Shown in pieces: positions 21,224 to 33,413 of a DNA stretch of 64,000 nt. Both the position numbers and the translations under genes were made by a program. The notes beneath the pieces were generated by a model. The model was given only the letters and a program-made list of their open reading frames with translations. It was not told where the DNA came from and did not search any database. Source of the stretch: Rhizophagus irregularis. Its lineage: Eukaryota; Glomeromycota; Glomeromycetes; Glomerales; Glomeraceae. Where the stretch lies: positions 806,001-870,000 of the forward strand of contig NC_089448.1 in the NCBI RefSeq assembly GCF_026210795.1, given 5' to 3'. The stretch's first letter is position 1, and each line of letters opens with the position of its first letter.

Positions 21224-24200
21224 TAGTATTTTAATATATTGTGTAACTGGCATGTACGCTTATTTAATTATATATTTATATAACTGGGGGCATGTACGTT
21301 CTGCGAGGGAATATGCACGTTCGGTGCTTATGCGTAAATTCATATTATATAATATAACAATGTTTAAATTTTAATTTTTTTCGTTAATTAAATGTTTTTT
21401 ATAAATAAATCTGCAATTTTTCGACGCGTCAAATAATTAAATTTATTCCTAAATCATTTGATTTTGATCGAGTAAAAAAAATAGAGATTCTTCTATATGA
21501 ATATTAAAGATTAATCCTCCCAATGTGATTACAATTCACGATGGTGCATTTATCCGGTTTTTATCCGATTACCGGTTCAACACATGATGCGATCTCGGCA
21601 AAAAATTGTGCCGTGTCCCTTTATAGAATTAAAATTCTTTTTCTTTTTTTAAATATATAATATTGACTCGTGCTAAAAGTAATTTATTTTTAATTTTTTT
21701 TTTTGAAACAAGAATTTTTCTTGGTATGAAGTAGTGATGATGAATACGATATCATTTTTCTCACATCTCCCAATTCATTTCAAATTTTTAATGTATGCTA
21801 ATATGTTGAATAAATTATAATATTCGGTATAATCATTTTAAAATAAAGTAATATGTAGAGTACAAAATATTCTGATGATCAACGTGATTTCATTATTATA
21901 TATATATATTTTGCCTCACAGGAATATTTTAAAAGTGATTAGAAATTTAGACTCAGAATTTTAATCACAAAGCTCAGTAACCTAGATAAAGATCATGCAG
22001 GTTTTCATACAGGTTTTAATAGATTGATATTACACATGATTATATAATATTGGAGTAAAAGAAAAAAGAAATGTTTAAAGGAATTTTAACAAACTAATAA
22101 AACTAATAAAATAGAATAATACAATAAATGAAAATTTTTTAGGAAATTTATAAAATGTGAAAGTAAAAAATGAAAAATTACTTATATAATTAATATAATT
22201 AATTGTGGAAATGCCGACCTTTGATTGTAAATTTTTATTGTGATTTTTTGTATAATATCTAAAATATTTTAACCAAATGCTTTTTTGTGTAAAAAACTAT
22301 ACCGTTTTTTATTTTTTGTTACATCAACACTAGGACATTATTGGTGATCGGGCTGAAATTTTTAAGGGATTAACATCACGTAGATATTTTTAAAGTTTTA
22401 TGTATAAATTTTCTCGTATCACTTAAGCTCAAATTCTTATTAGTAAAACAAAAGAGCTAATTGAACTTGGAATATATAGTATTTAATATACTACATAATT
22501 AGAAAAAAAAGCATATATAAAAAAGAATCTTATATTCCGTCTTTTTCCGTAAAAGGCTCATATTTCCGGACTTAAATAACCTTATATCCCGGAATTTATC
22601 GAATTATTTACATTTTCCGTGAATGGATCCGTGAAAGGCTCATTTTTACGGAGTTTTTACAGAAATAATGAATAAAATTTTTATAGGGTTAGTATATTCG
22701 ATATTGTACGAACTCTTCTTTCAAATATCAACATCTACAGTCAACTCTCCATAAATGCACCCTCTATAAATGCACACCCTCTGTATCTTTGATATTGTTT
22801 TCAAAATCCATTGATCGTATTAATATTTAATACTCTATCTTTTTTGTAAAGTCACTTCCAAATTTATTATCTTTATATCTAATCCATAGCATTCAGATAG
22901 CATAAATCATGTTCTTTTCTTTTTTTTTTTTGGCACATCACAAACTTGATGGGAAAATTCAGACCTTTAGATCTCCTTTATTTTATCGATCAAATAATAT
23001 TCGTTATATCTCAAAATTTTTATACAATGTATGATTTATAAATTTTGAAATCACTTAAATTATACTTTAATATGAATATTTCATGAATATACCCGCTCTC
23101 AATATGGGACGCATTTATAATGACTTACCGACGATTACTTCAACGACAATCATTACGTTTCAACCGATACACGTTTGGGTACGTTTTCGCCAACAGGATC
23201 ATCTCATTGACATTTGCATTAGTCCAAAATAAAATTATAAAATTTTTTATTTTTAAAAAAAAAATTTAATTCTATCTTTCGTATAAATAATTTTTTCTTT
23301 ATTTTAATAATGTTTGTAATGTCGCAACTACTAACATCTTATAGTAAGTAACAATTGACCAACTTAAAAAAATTTAAATTTATAGTTTTACGACTTAAAC
23401 TTTAAAAAGTTACGGTTATTATTGAATGTTTTTTAAAAATCAAAAAATTGAAATGTTTTAGCTTTTAAAAAACTAGTTAATAAATTTACCAAATAGTTGT
23501 AAAGTTATCAAATTTCGTAAATTTTGTGGAACAAACAGTAAATCAGCCGCATTTAATGTAATATGTTTTTAAAAAACGCCACGAAAAATAGCTAAAAAAT
23601 GTTTCCTGTAAAAATTAGATTAAATAAATAAAATCGTAATACGGATTTTTCAGTAGTAATGAATTTGTAAATGTATATTTATTATTATAAATTTATGAAC
23701 AAAGAAATATCTAAGAGATATACTTGGCCCAGTTTGCAAAAAAAAAAACAGTTTCAGGAGTTCCAGTATCATTAATTACTATTAGAGAATTTAGCAAGAA
23801 ATCTTGGTGATATATGGATATTGATTTATCAATCAGTTTCGTGTACAAAGTTCAACAACGCGTGATCACGTGACGAATTCAATAATTTTCAACGAATAGA
23901 TTTCACATTGGATAACAATAATGCAGTTCAACATCACGATAGTTCTGGCCAGTATTACCGATCACGTGCTCTCTTTTGAGTTTAATCTAAGTTATGCGAG
24001 TGCGATTTAGAATCAATTGATTATTTCCGAGTTCCACGCGTTTGAGATTTTTTGGGAAAATCAAATTGAAAGAATCGATTATCTCACAAGAAGCAGAAAG
24101 TTTCGGAGGATTAAAAAAAAAATGGAAAGCGCGATAAAATTGTCAACTCAATTGAAAAAGTCAAACGAGATGCCAAATTATTCAAAGATTCAAAGTCAAG

Positions 24201-24300
24201 TTTTGTATTGTTATCATGAATAGTATTATTAAATATATATTTGAAGTTTGAACTAGTTGTAACAGGTAACCTATATCTTGGCCAAGAACAAGCACTTACG
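21224..24300. other. Intergenic stretch with short element remains
   Basis: 21240-21310 has two copies of TAACTGG(GG)GCATGTACG in the 3' flank of the HMG gene. 22520-22660 carries repeated TTCCGTAAAAGGCTC/TTTCCGG motifs typical of a short dispersed repeat. A pogo-like terminal sequence starts at 22738. No protein gene is supported; the small ORF near 24017 lacks an ATG and any motif. Confidence 0.4.
22738..23130. repeat. Candidate pogo/Tigger-type MITE, degraded
   Basis: The left end, directly after TA, reads CAGTCAACTCTCCATAAATG, the style of pogo-family termini. About 390 bp downstream, 23106-23130 has a loosely matching inverted form (GCATTTAT...TTACCG). The right end is poorly conserved, so the element limits are uncertain. 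Confidence 0.35.
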
Positions 24301-24321
24301 AATTTATATTCTTAACTAGGT

Positions 24322-24770
24322 TCAGATCAATTTAAGACATGAACCGCTCTCAATAATATCGCCAATCGTTGTAATACTGGCGATAGAGCCTATGGTGATG
24401 CAGGATACTGAACTGATGGAGTCATTGAACTCTCCGTCACAGCCGCCTGAGGTTGGTGAGATATCTCTGACATAAATTATAAATCGGTTAAAGTAATCAG
24501 GATCTCCGTCGGACGGCAATTGCGCCTCGTCGTAGTGTCCAATTGCCGTTGTAATTGAGGTAGTTCACATTTGTACAATGTTTAATTTCATTATTAAAGA
24601 TAAAGTATTGTTATATAATCATGCTTCAATAGTCTGGGCAATTGCCATGTTTACAATGTTCTATATTTGGCATTACTTCCTGATTCTGATTTCGAGGGAG
24701 AATATGGTGAGGGAATTTTTCAGATCGTTCATCTGTCACAAACTGATCATACTGTATGTTTTCTACTTCC
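24322..24770 (-). pseudogene. Possible decayed coding fragment, unknown family
   Basis: The stretch is visibly more GC-rich than its surroundings and has two coding-like minus-strand segments. 24640-24770 reads in a frame ending ...HCKHGNCPDY, preceded by a splice-acceptor-like TTGCAG. 24322-24540 reads DEAQLPSDGDPDYFNRFIIY and onward to a stop. I could not join them with valid splice sites and do not recognise the family. They may be exons of an unmodelled gene or relics. Confidence 0.3.
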
Positions 24771-24789
24771 TGCAATTATCTTTCTGAGC

Positions 24790-25924
24790 AAGATATATTT
24801 ATTATTGTTGAAATATCGAATCTAGATGAAAGAAACTCTAGTCTCTCCTTCCTTTTGACCCTAACTCAAAGAGAAGCTTACTACAAATACTTAATTTCTT
24901 ATTTTATTCATTAAAGAATTATGTGCTGTATGAAGTTCGATTCCTCATCTATAATGTTGTCATGAGCGGTTTACAATTTCACTTGATAAGTAACTGAGTG
25001 CATTAATTCTGAACCGTGATGTATAGTTTAAAGATCTCATGAATGATAGAGAAAACTCTGATATTTTTTGGAGGTTATAGAAGATACATGAACCAAGATC
25101 TCATATTTATATTGTGAAAATCTCGCTCTATCTCCTATTTTCATCCATTTTTGAACGGGAAGGTTATATAACGAAAGGAATTTTTACTATAAGCTGTTAA
25201 AAACCATATAATAAATTACGTAAGAAGTGTCTAGGTGATAAAAATTATATTTATTAGTGATTTTTAAAAAATGGCCATAACAAGTAAATGCAATTTTTTA
25301 GGGTATACCGTCAGCGCACAAAAAGTTTTTAGGAAAAATTCCGGAAATCTTCTGAAAAATACTGAAATCTGCAGTAAAATGTCCAAAATCATTCAAGATT
25401 TAAAAAATTTTACCGGATTTTTCAAAAACCTTTCAGAAAATCCGGCAAAATTTGAAGCGCTGTATACCGTGAATGGTAGAAATTTGAACTATAAAATAAA
25501 ACCGGATAAATTGGCTTAAACCAAATGCCTCCTAGTGGTATTTCTTTCCCGCCTAGCGACTTTTTTAACAAAGCCACGTAATTTGTTGATCTTCTAATTA
25601 GAATATTTTTGGCGTGCCTATACAAAAAAAAAAATTAAAATTTCATTCAGATGATCGGAAAATTGTGAAACAATGAGAACAATGCGTCGGTCCTGGAAAT
25701 AATTGAACGGATCGCACATTATCAATTATTATTATTTGTTATTAGGAACGAAATAATTATTGGGATTTTTTTTTTCTCTAAAAAAATCTTTTAAAGGAAT
25801 CTCTTAGATTATTAACTTCTTTCACGCATAACCCATATCTTTTTCATTAGATTAAACCAATACTCACCATTATTATGATATTCTAATCCTACAGGATTAA
25901 CTATATCTTGACACATGAACTACC
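24790..25924. other. Intergenic stretch
   Basis: No gene seen. 25290-25510 repeats CCGGAAA/CCGGATTTT motifs, like 30690-30730 and 31325-31380. These look like copies of one short dispersed repeat; the open frame across it is not convincing. Confidence 0.4.
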
Positions 25925-26290
25925 ATTGTGATTAAATTCTTCAGCATATTTATCGACTACCTCAATTACCTCAATTATAGGAGTTTGAATATATTCCTCT
26001 TGAAGAATTTTCCTTTAATACCAATCAGACAATCTTCAGCAACGATGGAAGAAACGGATTTGATATTAGTACCACGAAAAGAAACTGGGCATTCATCAGA
26101 ATTATCGCTAACACAACCAAACCATTTATCGTCATTATTATATATATATTTTTTGAAACATTAAGGGCTGTTCTTTCCATCCATAAGACCTCCTATAAGG
26201 GGTTAAAAAAATTTCTTTGATAACCTTGATAATGACCTACACCTTCTGCAACAAATACAAAATGTTTAATAGTCGACAAAGGATTAATAT
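25925..26290 (-). pseudogene. Decayed fragment of a Glomeromycotina-type family protein
   Basis: On the minus strand, coding-like segments run in shifting frames: HINPLSTIKHFVFVAEGVGH at about 26200-26280, WFGCVSDNSDECPVSFRGTN at about 26070-26130, and TPIIEVIEVVDKYAEEFNHN at about 25940-26000. Frameshifts and stops separate them. The last two resemble, from memory, a domain common in Rhizophagus proteins (a possible ADP-ribosyltransferase-like fold). That link is weak. The decay is seen directly. Confidence 0.4.
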
Positions 26291-26830
26291 GGAATTGCCA
26301 AAAAAAAAAAAATTTAAAAGACATACGAAATCCAGATCAAAATGCCCACAGTGAAATATGTACATTACCTATTCATGTATCAAATGATAATTAATATGCA
26401 AATTCGGAAGATTCTCAAAATCATCGAACGCCTATACGTTTTGCAAATTAATAAAATAGCCTTTTTGAGGTTCGTAAGACCTGATGGTTTACATATATGT
26501 CAACTCACGAAAAACGTTTCAAACAAGAGAAAGTTAAAAGAGACTTCGAGTTGAAGATCTTGGAAAACCAGCGTCGAGAACGCGACGCTAAAGAACGTGT
26601 TGTCGCAGAACTTGCGAATTATCATGGAACAAGTACAAAAAGATATACACACACCGTAATCTCAAGAAACGCAACCTCACAACATGTACCATAACAGAAT
26701 GTCATCGTTAATTGAACGCACCAACAAAGCCACCAATACTAATCATCAAAAGCGATTAAGAAAAGAAATAAGAGATTTCTTGAATACGTTCCCAGATACC
26801 GCGCGACAAGTTATAGACGGAGTTCTATAA
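26288..26830 (+). pseudogene. Decayed coding sequence, unknown charged/coiled-coil protein
   Basis: Coding-like pieces on the plus strand include NPDQNAHSEICTLPIHVSND (about 26330-26395), NSEDSQNHRTPIRFAN (26400-26455), EKRFKQEKVKRDFELKILEN (from about 26505) and MSSLIERTNKATNTNH to a TAA at about 26830. At least one frameshift near 26640 and in-frame stops separate them. The middle part is strongly charged and would form a coiled coil. I do not know the family. Confidence 0.4.
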
Positions 26831-28274
26831 TCTTCCAAACATATTAATAAAATATTCAAGCTTTTCTTATTAAAAGTGTTATGTGGATCCATAAATAATA
26901 TTGCTTCGCTGTCCTCACAAAAATTTAAATAATAATAGAGATAGCGAAAGTAAAGAAAGTGTCTTATACTTCATTAGCTACTCTCTCTTATTTACTCACT
27001 CGCAAATATCGTAGTTGTACAATCATTTTTTATGTTTTAAGGTATATCATCTCTACAGCTTTAGCCCGGGCAGGGACATTTACTTCTGTTTCTGCAATCT
27101 AAGAAAATAATAGTAATTTATTAACAATGTACGAAATTAACACCCACGTCTAATAACAAATTCTCGTTTCTAACATACATTGAAGAATTTTTACGAAATA
27201 TTAATGAAATTAAAGTTTATAACTTGTTTGGTTGAACATTCGTCACAAGATTTTACGGGAATATTTAGCATTGAGGACATTGCAAAGGCAACAAGGAATA
27301 ATCGAGACAATTTTTTCCTTATTTTTTATTTTTACGTTGTCTTATTGTCGAGAATATTTGAATACTTTTATACTCTTATATACTAAACCTTCATGCGAGA
27401 TTACTGTATTTGGAATAAATGGTTCATAAAGTATGGTCACATGATATTGAAGCTGTGGTTAATAATTAAGAAATATTATACGTATGTAATAAATAATACT
27501 GTTTTTATCATTAATTAAACCTATTATTTAATTATGTTTTTTTATTACTGCGCCTCCAACATCTTATTTATTAATATTCTGGTATGATTTTTTAAGATAA
27601 TAATTTAAGGAACATATTGTTCACAAGTTAATTTTTCAAACAACAAAGAATTTTAGATGATTCCTTACGATTTTTCATTCTTAGGGCATAAAAAATTCCT
27701 AATCTTTACAACAAATTTTGATTTAATGAATTTCTTAATAGCGAATCTTCGGAATTTTATCATGTAAAAAGAATCTTGTTAAGATTACCAGTAAAATGTT
27801 GTATACCTTTTAACGAAGTAAGTGTATATAAAATACTGTATATTATTTTGTTCATAACGAATTTTTATTTGATATAACGTGTGTGACATGCGTTATCCAT
27901 AATACAAATATTATACAATTTACCGCAATATACAAAAATTTCCCCGAGTTATAACAGATTTTCTTCGTTATAAAGCGAGTAGGACTGTATTCAGAAAAAA
28001 AAAATTATTTAAATAAATCATAATAATTTTAAGTATTGGTTGGCCTTTATTTACTCATAATTCAAGATATTGAGAATATTTGTAAATAGCGAGAGAAATT
28101 TTCTCGACCAAGTTTTTCTTAACAATGGCTCATTTATTTATATTTCAAAGTAAAAATAAATTACAAATTCGTAAAATTCAAAAATATAAACACTCGGTTA
28201 CAATTCATAAAAAAAATAACATAAAAAAAAGGAAAAGAAGAAAATTTATATTCGACATGCCTGCAAAGTAATAT
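26831..28274. other. Intergenic stretch
   Basis: No gene supported. 27946-27987 reads ...ATAAAGCGAGTAGGACTG followed by TA, which is the inverted form of a pogo-type terminus (CAGTCCTACTCGC). A weak matching left end (CAGTAAAATG...TTTTAACGAAG) lies at about 27800, which would make a MITE of about 190 bp. Confidence 0.35.
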
Positions 28275-29328
28275 TTAACGTCCAGAAATCATTTGTACTC
28301 TAAGTCTTTCAGCGACATTAACAATTTCATCATTTTCTGAAGATCTTTCAGGCGCTTCTGAAGATGAAAAGGATGGTAGAACATATGCTCGAAAATCGTT
28401 GGGTACCATTCCATCATATGGATCGATAGAGCTCAAGTTATCATGATGATGTTGACAAGTTCTTTCATGACGATGATTTCCTTCATTTCTAATCAAATTA
28501 TAATCTGCCAAGCAGCTAATGAGAGGAAAAAAAAGGTTAAACTATAAACTTGTTTAATTAAATAACAATTACGTTAAAATTAATAAACGCACAGCCAGCA
28601 AAACTCATAGCCACAGAAACAGGTCATATGTTCACATCCATCATTTTTTTCAATAGGCATTTTACATTTTGGACAATTTTTTGTATGTCTATCATAATAA
28701 GCTTGATTCGCTGCAGTATCTCTTAAAAGTTGTTCAGCGAATTTAGAACAACTCGAATCTTCATGCCAAGGTACATCATGAGTGAAGCAAGATTTTGCCC
28801 CACACGCTTTACAAGTGACAATTGGAGCGTCATCTGTTGAAAAAAAATTATCATTAAATAATTATCAGATGGAGGTTAAATAAAAAAAAAAAGTAATATA
28901 AATTACCTCCACCATTATGGATTTGACCCCATCCGCAGTTTGTTCTTTTACACCAACGAAAATCTTTCATCTGACGGAGGGTATGACGTAAAAGCGCGAC
29001 ATCATAGCTGTTTTATATCCAAAAAAACAAAACTTTTGATATATTCTCTTTAGAGTAAAGAAGCAAAAGAAAAAAATTTTTTTTTGTTTTACCGCTGAAA
29101 GAGTTCGTTATTTACGATTCTTTTAATATCGTGATAATCCAAAATTTCGTCACATTGTAAACATTTAATATTTTGTAAAATACCTTTTTCAATTTGAGAT
29201 TCGATATGCTTCTCAAAACAACTAGTGCAAGCAAGTACACTATGAGTACATTTTGAAGTAATTGGAGAAGGGAATTTTGGTGAATCGCTATAACAAATAT
29301 TACAATGTTTCGATTTCAACTTTCTCAT
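28275..29328 (-). CDS. RBR (RING-IBR-RING) E3 ubiquitin ligase, four exons
   Basis: Exons, all with GT...AG junctions: 29093-29328, 28907-29007, 28593-28833 and 28275-28515. They total 819 nt, a 272-residue protein, and all phases match. RING1 has C9, C12, C27, H29, C34, C37, C56 and C59. The IBR covers about residues 98-141, with CFTH where many IBRs have CxxC, and a WHEDSSC end. RING2 is CPKC (166-169) ... GCEHMTC, with C179 in the place of the catalytic cysteine that accepts ubiquitin from the E2, then CFCGYEFCWLC. Such enzymes pass ubiquitin through this cysteine to the substrate. The C-terminus (about 200-272) is His-rich, then Ser/Glu-rich. The gene is intact and is the clearest ordinary cellular gene in the window. 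Confidence 0.9.
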
Positions 29329-32300
29329 TTTCTTTAAAGAATAATATTTAAAATGAAAAGGTGTAAATTATTATTTAAAAAATTTGTTCCATAAATAAAT
29401 AATTTTTTTATTAGTATAATTATTTTTTTTATATTGTGATCGTTAAGTGTTATTTAACTACGATGATTTAATATTTACGTATTAATATTTGGCAAATGAA
29501 TTATAAACCATTAAAAATTTCCCATAATTTTATTAAAATTTACTCATTTTTACGTCAATTGAAGATAGTAATAAAATGATGGACGATCACCCAAAATTTT
29601 GCTTATAATCTATAATTAGCTTAAATTCATTTTGATTGTAACACCATTGTTTGATATATTTATACATTCTAAAATAAACTTAGATCTGATAATACCTAAT
29701 TTATTACCTAGTTTAATATTTAGGAATAATGGTTGCGAAACATTTTGATTTCATTTAAAAGATTCATTTTGTTCCAAAATGAAAAATTGTTGTTATTACA
29801 ATCACTTGACTGATCAATCTCATCAATATGATATACAACATTAAGATGTACATTTAAATTTATAAGTTATTCTCAGCGTAGCATCTTTCATTGCATCCGA
29901 TATAAAATGATCAACTTGCTTACGTCATTTCATTTAGGATTTTTGGATCATTATTTCTTCTATAACATTTTAATTTGACCTCTTCAGTTAATGGGTGTAT
30001 AGTACATTAATTTATATGTATTTCGTCATAATCAATTTTTTAAAAAATTTATTTTATTTTATTTTATTTAAAGGTGAAATAATAATTTTTTTAATTATCA
30101 ACAATTATTTAGTTATTAATGTTATTAATAAAAGAAATCTCTCAAAAATCCCAACAAAAAAAAAATTTCAACCTGCTTTGGTAATTACGATCTAATATTA
30201 CTTACTAGAATTTAGTATTATTATGTAAGCATTTTGTCCCGAAATATCTATTTTTTCATGACTTAATCCAAAATTCTCGATAATAATAATCATTGGCTCA
30301 GCGATCACCGGTGGTGAAGCAAGAGTAGAACATAGTGAAAATAATGGTACGATCAAGTTCTCATATTCAAGCCATTAATACTTATATTCTTACAGAAAAA
30401 AAAGTAAGACCAAAAAAAAAAAATTACAAGATAACAAGAAGCAGATAGTTTATTAATTGTTATTATTTATCATTGTTAGCGCTATATTTGGTTAGGAATT
30501 GGATGTTGAAATAACTGTGTTACTAGCAGTCTTTGTGATTTTATAAAAATTTCCTATTGGTAAATAATTACCCTTTGAATTGTCTGCACCAGTTCTGCAC
30601 CCCTGATTTTTTTACTCAATCATCGAAAAGGGACCCTATGACCCTATCATATTTTAAACTTTTTTTTTGAATAAAAACTAGAAAAATGATCATTTATCGG
30701 AGTTTTTCCAGAATTTTTTTTATTAGGGTTTGTTTTTGAATTCACCAACCACCTTTGAGATTTTACCATCTCAATCAGCTTAAACTATTAGGACATAAAA
30801 GTCAACGTTCGTTTTCGGTATTTAAGTTACTGAATCAAATATTATATTACACGTTTCGTCGTTTCATCGTTTCGAGTAGCAAAATACTCGAAGAAACTCA
30901 GACACGTGATCATTTTCTAAGAAATTTTTTTATAGGGGAAAAATTTCCTTCAACTTACGTAAGTTCCTATAAAGTTATTTCCAGATTATTTTATATCAAA
31001 ATTATGAAACTGAAATTATCATGGTATAAATGTTCAAATTGACGTTTGAACCATTGCCGAATAAAGTGTATAAAGAAGGACACATTGAAATAGGACTTTG
31101 TGCATTTGACTCACGTCCAATAATTTTTTTACAATAAAATTGCAGTACATCTGAAAGGGTTATAGAAAAAGATGAAAACACTGTAAACATTAAATTGTAG
31201 TTTCCTAGTTACCTGGGGTTTCCTACTTTGTGCGATATTTATTCAATTCTTGTCGAGACTTTTTTTTCAATTAGCTCCTCTATCGAACAGCAATGAAAAT
31301 ATAATGTTGAATATTATAAAAATAAAACCGGATCTTCAATAAACCGGATTTGGGCCTAAACCGGACTTTTTTGCTGAAACCAAATCACGTATATTAAAAT
31401 ACAGTAGTTTCGATATACCGGAGTTTATTAGTAAAACCTCGATATTCGCTATAACGGATCAATTTTCTAACCAGCAATGATTCGATTAACAGAACACGGG
31501 TTCATTAACCAATAAATTTTGAGTAACGTGATGCGGTAAATCTTAATTTTGGCCAGAATTATAAAAATCTTAATTCTGGCTGAAGTTATATATCACTTAT
31601 ATATTCAATTAAAAATATTTTATATTCATTTTCCTGAACCCTTACATTCACTTGATCTATAAATTAATGCTTACTTGTAAGTTATAACAAGCTATCAATC
31701 AAAATATTGAAATTGCACTTCCTAATTGTTCAAAAAGCACCTTTCAGACATTCCTGTATCGCTTGTTATTATTAATATCTGCAGCAAGTAGCAGTTAGAC
31801 GGCCATTTAAATTGTGTACATGGTAGAATCTCCTGATAATAAAAACTTTCGTTTGAAAGTGCATTATGGTATATTTTTAATCATGACAATAACTAAAAAA
31901 TGTTGACTGGAACTTTGAGATCAATTATTGTACAGATTATTACATTACTGCTCAACCATCTAATGCTACAGATTTTCTTAAATTGAAGGTGTTGTGTTGA
32001 ACATAAATCATTAAAATGACGATAGCTGTAAAAACTAAATCCTTTTCTTCCTTTTCACCTTCATCTTGATGCAGTCTGGACTGCGGTCCTATAAAAAAAA
32101 TTGAAAATTAATAATTCCGGCCGGAGTTAATCGTATTATTATTCATAATGTCACGTGATGCCGAATAAAAGTTTATATATACATTACATTTTTTTACAAA
32201 TTATATTATAGTGAACGTAATTATGCAATATATAAATTCGCAATATAAAAAATATACATACAGTATATACAAAATTTTCAGTCTTAGAAAAAAGTAACGC

Positions 32301-32672
32301 ACCAAAAAATTTTTTTTTTGGTTCAATCTTTATTTCTTTGTTAGTTATTTACAAGTATGTTTATGAATGAAATAAAATTTATAATAACAAATTTTCTGAT
32401 TTTAACACTCCTTAATGTAAATACTTTTCTATTAAATGAAAACGAACCACAAAACAGAATATCAAATTTTAGATGATAAAAAAATTGCTATGAAATGATG
32501 TTATATTCAAAATATTGAAATTTTAATAAATACGTTAAGTAAACAAAGTGAATAAATAATTTGAACTTATTTATATATATAATATCTTACAAATGAGTTA
32601 ACTTATTCATATGTGATTAATTTTTTTTCTTTCATAAAATATTAAATTATTTTGTTTAAATAAATAAAAACC
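29329..32672. other. Intergenic stretch with dispersed repeat fragments
   Basis: No gene supported. It contains CCGG-type repeat pieces (30690-30730, 31325-31380) and a pogo-like end CAGTAGTTTCGATATACCGG after TA at 31402. A second similar sequence (AGTAAAACCTCGATATTCGC) follows at about 31430. GGCCAGAATT/TTCCGGCCGG fragments near 31550 and 32120-32160 lie next to TCACGTGATG. Small perfect palindromes occur at about 30873-30894 and 30952-30965. Confidence 0.4.
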
Positions 32673-33413
32673 TTAATTCGAATAATCCTTTGGATCCAAG
32701 AAAGCATATTTTAAATTGACTTCCAATTCTTTAAATCTTATGCTTTTACAAATGCAATTATTTTGATTACAATTAATATTAATGTATTTAATTTTAATTT
32801 TGTCAGTTTTTTGTTTCAGGAAAATTGGATAACATTTGTTTTCTCCCGTAGAATAAATACTAATAAATTTTGGTGTCAATTTTAAAGAATTAAACTTAAT
32901 AAAATTAAATAATTTTCTTATTTTACTAGTATTCTGAAAGGTTGGGATTCCATAATTATCACAATTATAATAATTTGAAATAACAAATATATGAAAAGTA
33001 AAATCACATAAATTGACATAATGATTTATTTTCGAACAGTAAGAAAATATATATGATCCGATTCTCTTGTTTATATTATCATTAAAAAAGTAATGTCCAA
33101 TTATAAGAGAATTATTTGAATCATCCAAATTATTTAATATAGGAATTCCAAAATAAAGAGCTGAAGATTCATATTCTAAATCTAATGGCTTAATTATAGC
33201 TTGATTATTTGATGAATTAAAATCATTTTTTAAGATTTTCAATTTAACGTTAAGATCTGAATGATTAAAATCAAAATTTATGTCATAACCAATGATCATC
33301 CACCTAATCATCAATTTACATTTACGCTTTCTAATTTTTTTTTGAATACAATGAATTATAAGTCTTGGATCTTCATGTCCAACTTGGGGAAATATGTTTT
33401 TTTTCCTCCCCAT
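32673..33413 (-). CDS. Unknown protein whose first codons come from the adjacent foldback repeat
   Basis: 246 codons, not a family I can name. It is rich in N, I, K and F, as expected for very AT-rich DNA, with several Cys near the C-terminus (CNQNNCICKS). The ATG at 33413 and the first dozen residues (MGRKKNIFPQVG) lie inside the left arm of the foldback repeat. The distinctive part starts about residue 13 (HEDPRLIIHCIQKK). The original N-terminus has probably been replaced or lost by the repeat insertion. It may be an intact short gene or the 3' part of a longer one. Confidence 0.45.
   Translation of the reverse strand: MGRKKNIFPQVGHEDPRLIIHCIQKKIRKRKCKLMIRWMIIGYDINFDFNHSDLNVKLKILKNDFNSSNNQAIIKPLDLEYESSALYFGIPILNNLDDSNNSLIIGHYFFNDNINKRIGSYIFSYCSKINHYVNLCDFTFHIFVISNYYNCDNYGIPTFQNTSKIRKLFNFIKFNSLKLTPKFISIYSTGENKCYPIFLKQKTDKIKIKYININCNQNNCICKSIRFKELEVNLKYAFLDPKDYSN

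Noticed and set aside
24930-24970. tRNA-like T-loop sequence GTTCGATTCC
   Set aside because: No matching A box, anticodon arm or acceptor stem around it.
25271-25519. 82-codon ORF MAITSKCNFLGYT...
   Set aside because: It runs through CCGG-type dispersed repeats found in other places without an ORF.
27180-27429. Two overlapping ORFs of about 65 codons
   Set aside because: Hydrophobic by base composition, different frames over the same DNA, no support.
30755-31042. 95-codon ORF MRFYHLNQLK...
   Set aside because: No recognisable domain, and embedded in repeat-like DNA with short palindromes.
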